The position numbers and the translations under genes were made by a program. 64,000 nucleotides of DNA from Lactiplantibacillus brownii (GTDB lineage Bacteria; Bacillota; Bacilli; Lactobacillales; Lactobacillaceae): NCBI RefSeq assembly GCF_031085375.1, contig NZ_JAVCWF010000001.1, forward strand, positions 1,240,001-1,304,000, in the 5' to 3' direction. The notes beneath the pieces were generated by a model. It was not told the DNA's origin, made no database searches, and saw nothing but the letters and a program-made list of their open reading frames with translations. This document shows positions 63,035 to 64,000 of this stretch, one piece after another (the first letter of the stretch is position 1; every line of letters starts with the position of its first letter).

Positions 63035-63083
63035 AAAAAAAGATTGATAAGACTCAGTTTCGAGTCATTATCAATCTTTTTTT
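63035..63083. terminator. Bidirectional terminator
   Basis: AGATTGATAA (63041-63050) with GACTC pairs with GAGTC and TTATCAATCT, with A-run and T-run flanks. Confidence 0.9.
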
Positions 63084-63109
63084 GTTGGGACTTTCAAGCC
63101 TAAAATTGC

Positions 63110-63255
63110 CCATCTAAGTGTCTCGACATGGCAGACGAGCTAGTCCACTCCGACGTTAGATGGTGATTTAACAAGGAAACAATGATAAACCCAGTATCCA
63201 GACCAATTGATATTGGGTTTACTAAATCAGTCCAGACCAACCGGAACGGCAAGTT
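63110..63255 (+). repeat. Structured intergenic repeat, copy 4 (truncated)
   Basis: Matches the end of module A (CTAAGTGTCTCGACATGG, then GACGAGCTAGTCCACTCCGA), the AT-rich linker, and the last bases of module B (CAGTCCAGACCAACCGGAAC). The left arm of module A and the body of module B are missing. Confidence 0.72.
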
Positions 63256-63283
63256 AAGCTGATACTGCTGATATTACGCTACA

Positions 63284-64000
63284 CTAGTTAGCCACTAATG
63301 GCCCAGCAATTTGGAAAGGCAGATAGACAGCGTTAAGTGAGAGCAATTCTAAATTTTCGTTGGCGGTTTGGATCAAGGCTTGCGCCGCTTTATGGTTGTT
63401 CACGATAAAGCGGGTCGCAGTCGCGGCTGCTAGTCGTTGTGTCAGACTGGTCGTGGACAAATTGGCTTCAGAAATATACGGCACTGCTTCTAAGTTGGTT
63501 TGGTCGATCAGCTGAGTATACGCTGGACTTTCAAACTGTCCAATTAGGGCACAATCCCTTGGAAAATAATGTTTGATCCACCACGTTGTCAGTTGTGTTG
63601 TATTGGTAAAAGTGTTCGTTTGAATCCCGGATTGGTCAAATAATTGTACTTCGGACTGTTGGCCTTGATGGTAATTGACCACTAAACCGACTAATCCGTC
63701 TTGCCGGTAGTATTGTTCTTGTTTCAGAATGCCTTGATGATTGAATAAGGCGTTAGCCGAAAGTCGACCTTCATGATTATAAAAGCTCCGTTTGGTCAAT
63801 GCTTCGGACTTGAAATAGCTGATGTCACGAATATTATTTGGTTCATCTGGTTGATAAGTTACTTTGAGTCGCCACTGGTTATCCGCAAGTTTCAAATTGA
63901 GAACCTGATGAGTCTCATCCCAATGTTTTTCGGCAATATTGGTGGGTAGTGTGGCTTTCTGGTTGCTGGGAGTGCCTTGATTTTGAATCTGAAATAGTGG
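63284..64000 (-). CDS. GtfB-like glycosylation chaperone, C-terminal part (5' end outside window)
   Basis: The minus-strand frame is open from base 64000 to the stop at 63284, giving 238 residues; the TTG at 63895 is therefore probably not the start. The visible part has repeated YF/FY-x-x-x-G-x-L units (ISYFKSEALTKRSFYNHEG, then FNHQGILKQEQYYRQDG) followed by a Rossmann-like segment (AYTQLIDQTNLEAVPYISEA). This resembles the C-terminal part of GtfB, the partner of the serine-rich adhesin glycosyltransferase GtfA. Without the rest, the identity is tentative. Confidence 0.45.
   Translation of the reverse strand, partial: PLFQIQNQGTPSNQKATLPTNIAEKHWDETHQVLNLKLADNQWRLKVTYQPDEPNNIRDISYFKSEALTKRSFYNHEGRLSANALFNHQGILKQEQYYRQDGLVGLVVNYHQGQQSEVQLFDQSGIQTNTFTNTTQLTTWWIKHYFPRDCALIGQFESPAYTQLIDQTNLEAVPYISEANLSTTSLTQRLAAATATRFIVNNHKAAQALIQTANENLELLSLNAVYLPFQIAGPLVAN

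Overview
The window reads as a chromosome segment of a lactic acid bacterium of the Lactiplantibacillus (Lactobacillus plantarum) group. This rests on moderate GC, strong AGGAGG ribosome sites, T-box control of argS and metE, the argR, yhaM and DegV gene content, and several proteins of plantarum type. Species is inferred from family resemblance, not from a search.

Layout. (1) 1-11.5 kb: the right end of a prophage with a PBSX/Xkd-type contractile-tail module: tape measure (5' end outside the window), baseplate hub and spike genes, baseplate J, a fibre-like protein, three small related fibre/receptor-binding genes, XkdX, membrane proteins, a holin-like protein and a GH25-LysM endolysin. Two of the fibre genes are each preceded by a tiny leader ORF containing a pure G tract (9 and 21 G). 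In both copies the tract length is a multiple of three, and the leader then ends on a TAA that overlaps the fibre start codon. This looks like a slippage-controlled switch of fibre translation and is the most unusual thing seen here. (2) 11.9-21 kb: housekeeping and small membrane genes: mscL, GlsB/YeaQ-type, a Cof-type phosphatase, an Agr-like sensor/regulator pair without a peptide gene, a CPBP protease and an OhrR-like regulator. A probable three-hairpin small RNA with C-rich loops lies at about 18.6-18.7 kb. (3) 21.1-24.9 kb: a decayed island with an integrase remnant, a broken IS1380-type transposase, a gene with an abortive-infection C-terminal domain and an orphan small gene, followed by tRNA-His and tRNA-Leu(CAG). 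A 19-base copy of the tRNA-Leu 3' end sits next to the integrase remnant, in inverted orientation. (4) 24.9-32.1 kb: lipoprotein and membrane-protein genes, GtrA, a YisL-like protein, then metE and a methylenetetrahydrofolate reductase/homocysteine methyltransferase fusion behind a methionine T-box.

(5) 32.7-40.1 kb: a sulfate-use cluster: PAPS-type sulfotransferase, ATP sulfurylase, APS kinase, an extracytoplasmic arylsulfotransferase and a SLC13-type permease. No sulfite-forming reductase is present, so the genes fit sulfation of molecules better than cysteine synthesis. (6) 40.4-54.8 kb: MATE exporter, tRNA-Gly(CCC), T-box argS, DegV, an ABC exporter, a MocR regulator beside two broken genes (a LysE-type exporter and a SnoaL-like protein), an aminotransferase and argR. 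(7) 54.8-64 kb: a 40-residue basic protein, a class A penicillin-binding protein, YheA, the YhaO-YhaN-YhaM nuclease group, and the end of a gene resembling the glycosylation chaperone GtfB.

Four intergenic regions (about 32.3, 47.2-47.6, 55.1-55.4 and 63.1-63.3 kb) carry full or truncated copies of one large repeat made of two inverted-repeat-rich modules. It codes for no obvious protein and is a second candidate for an undescribed element.
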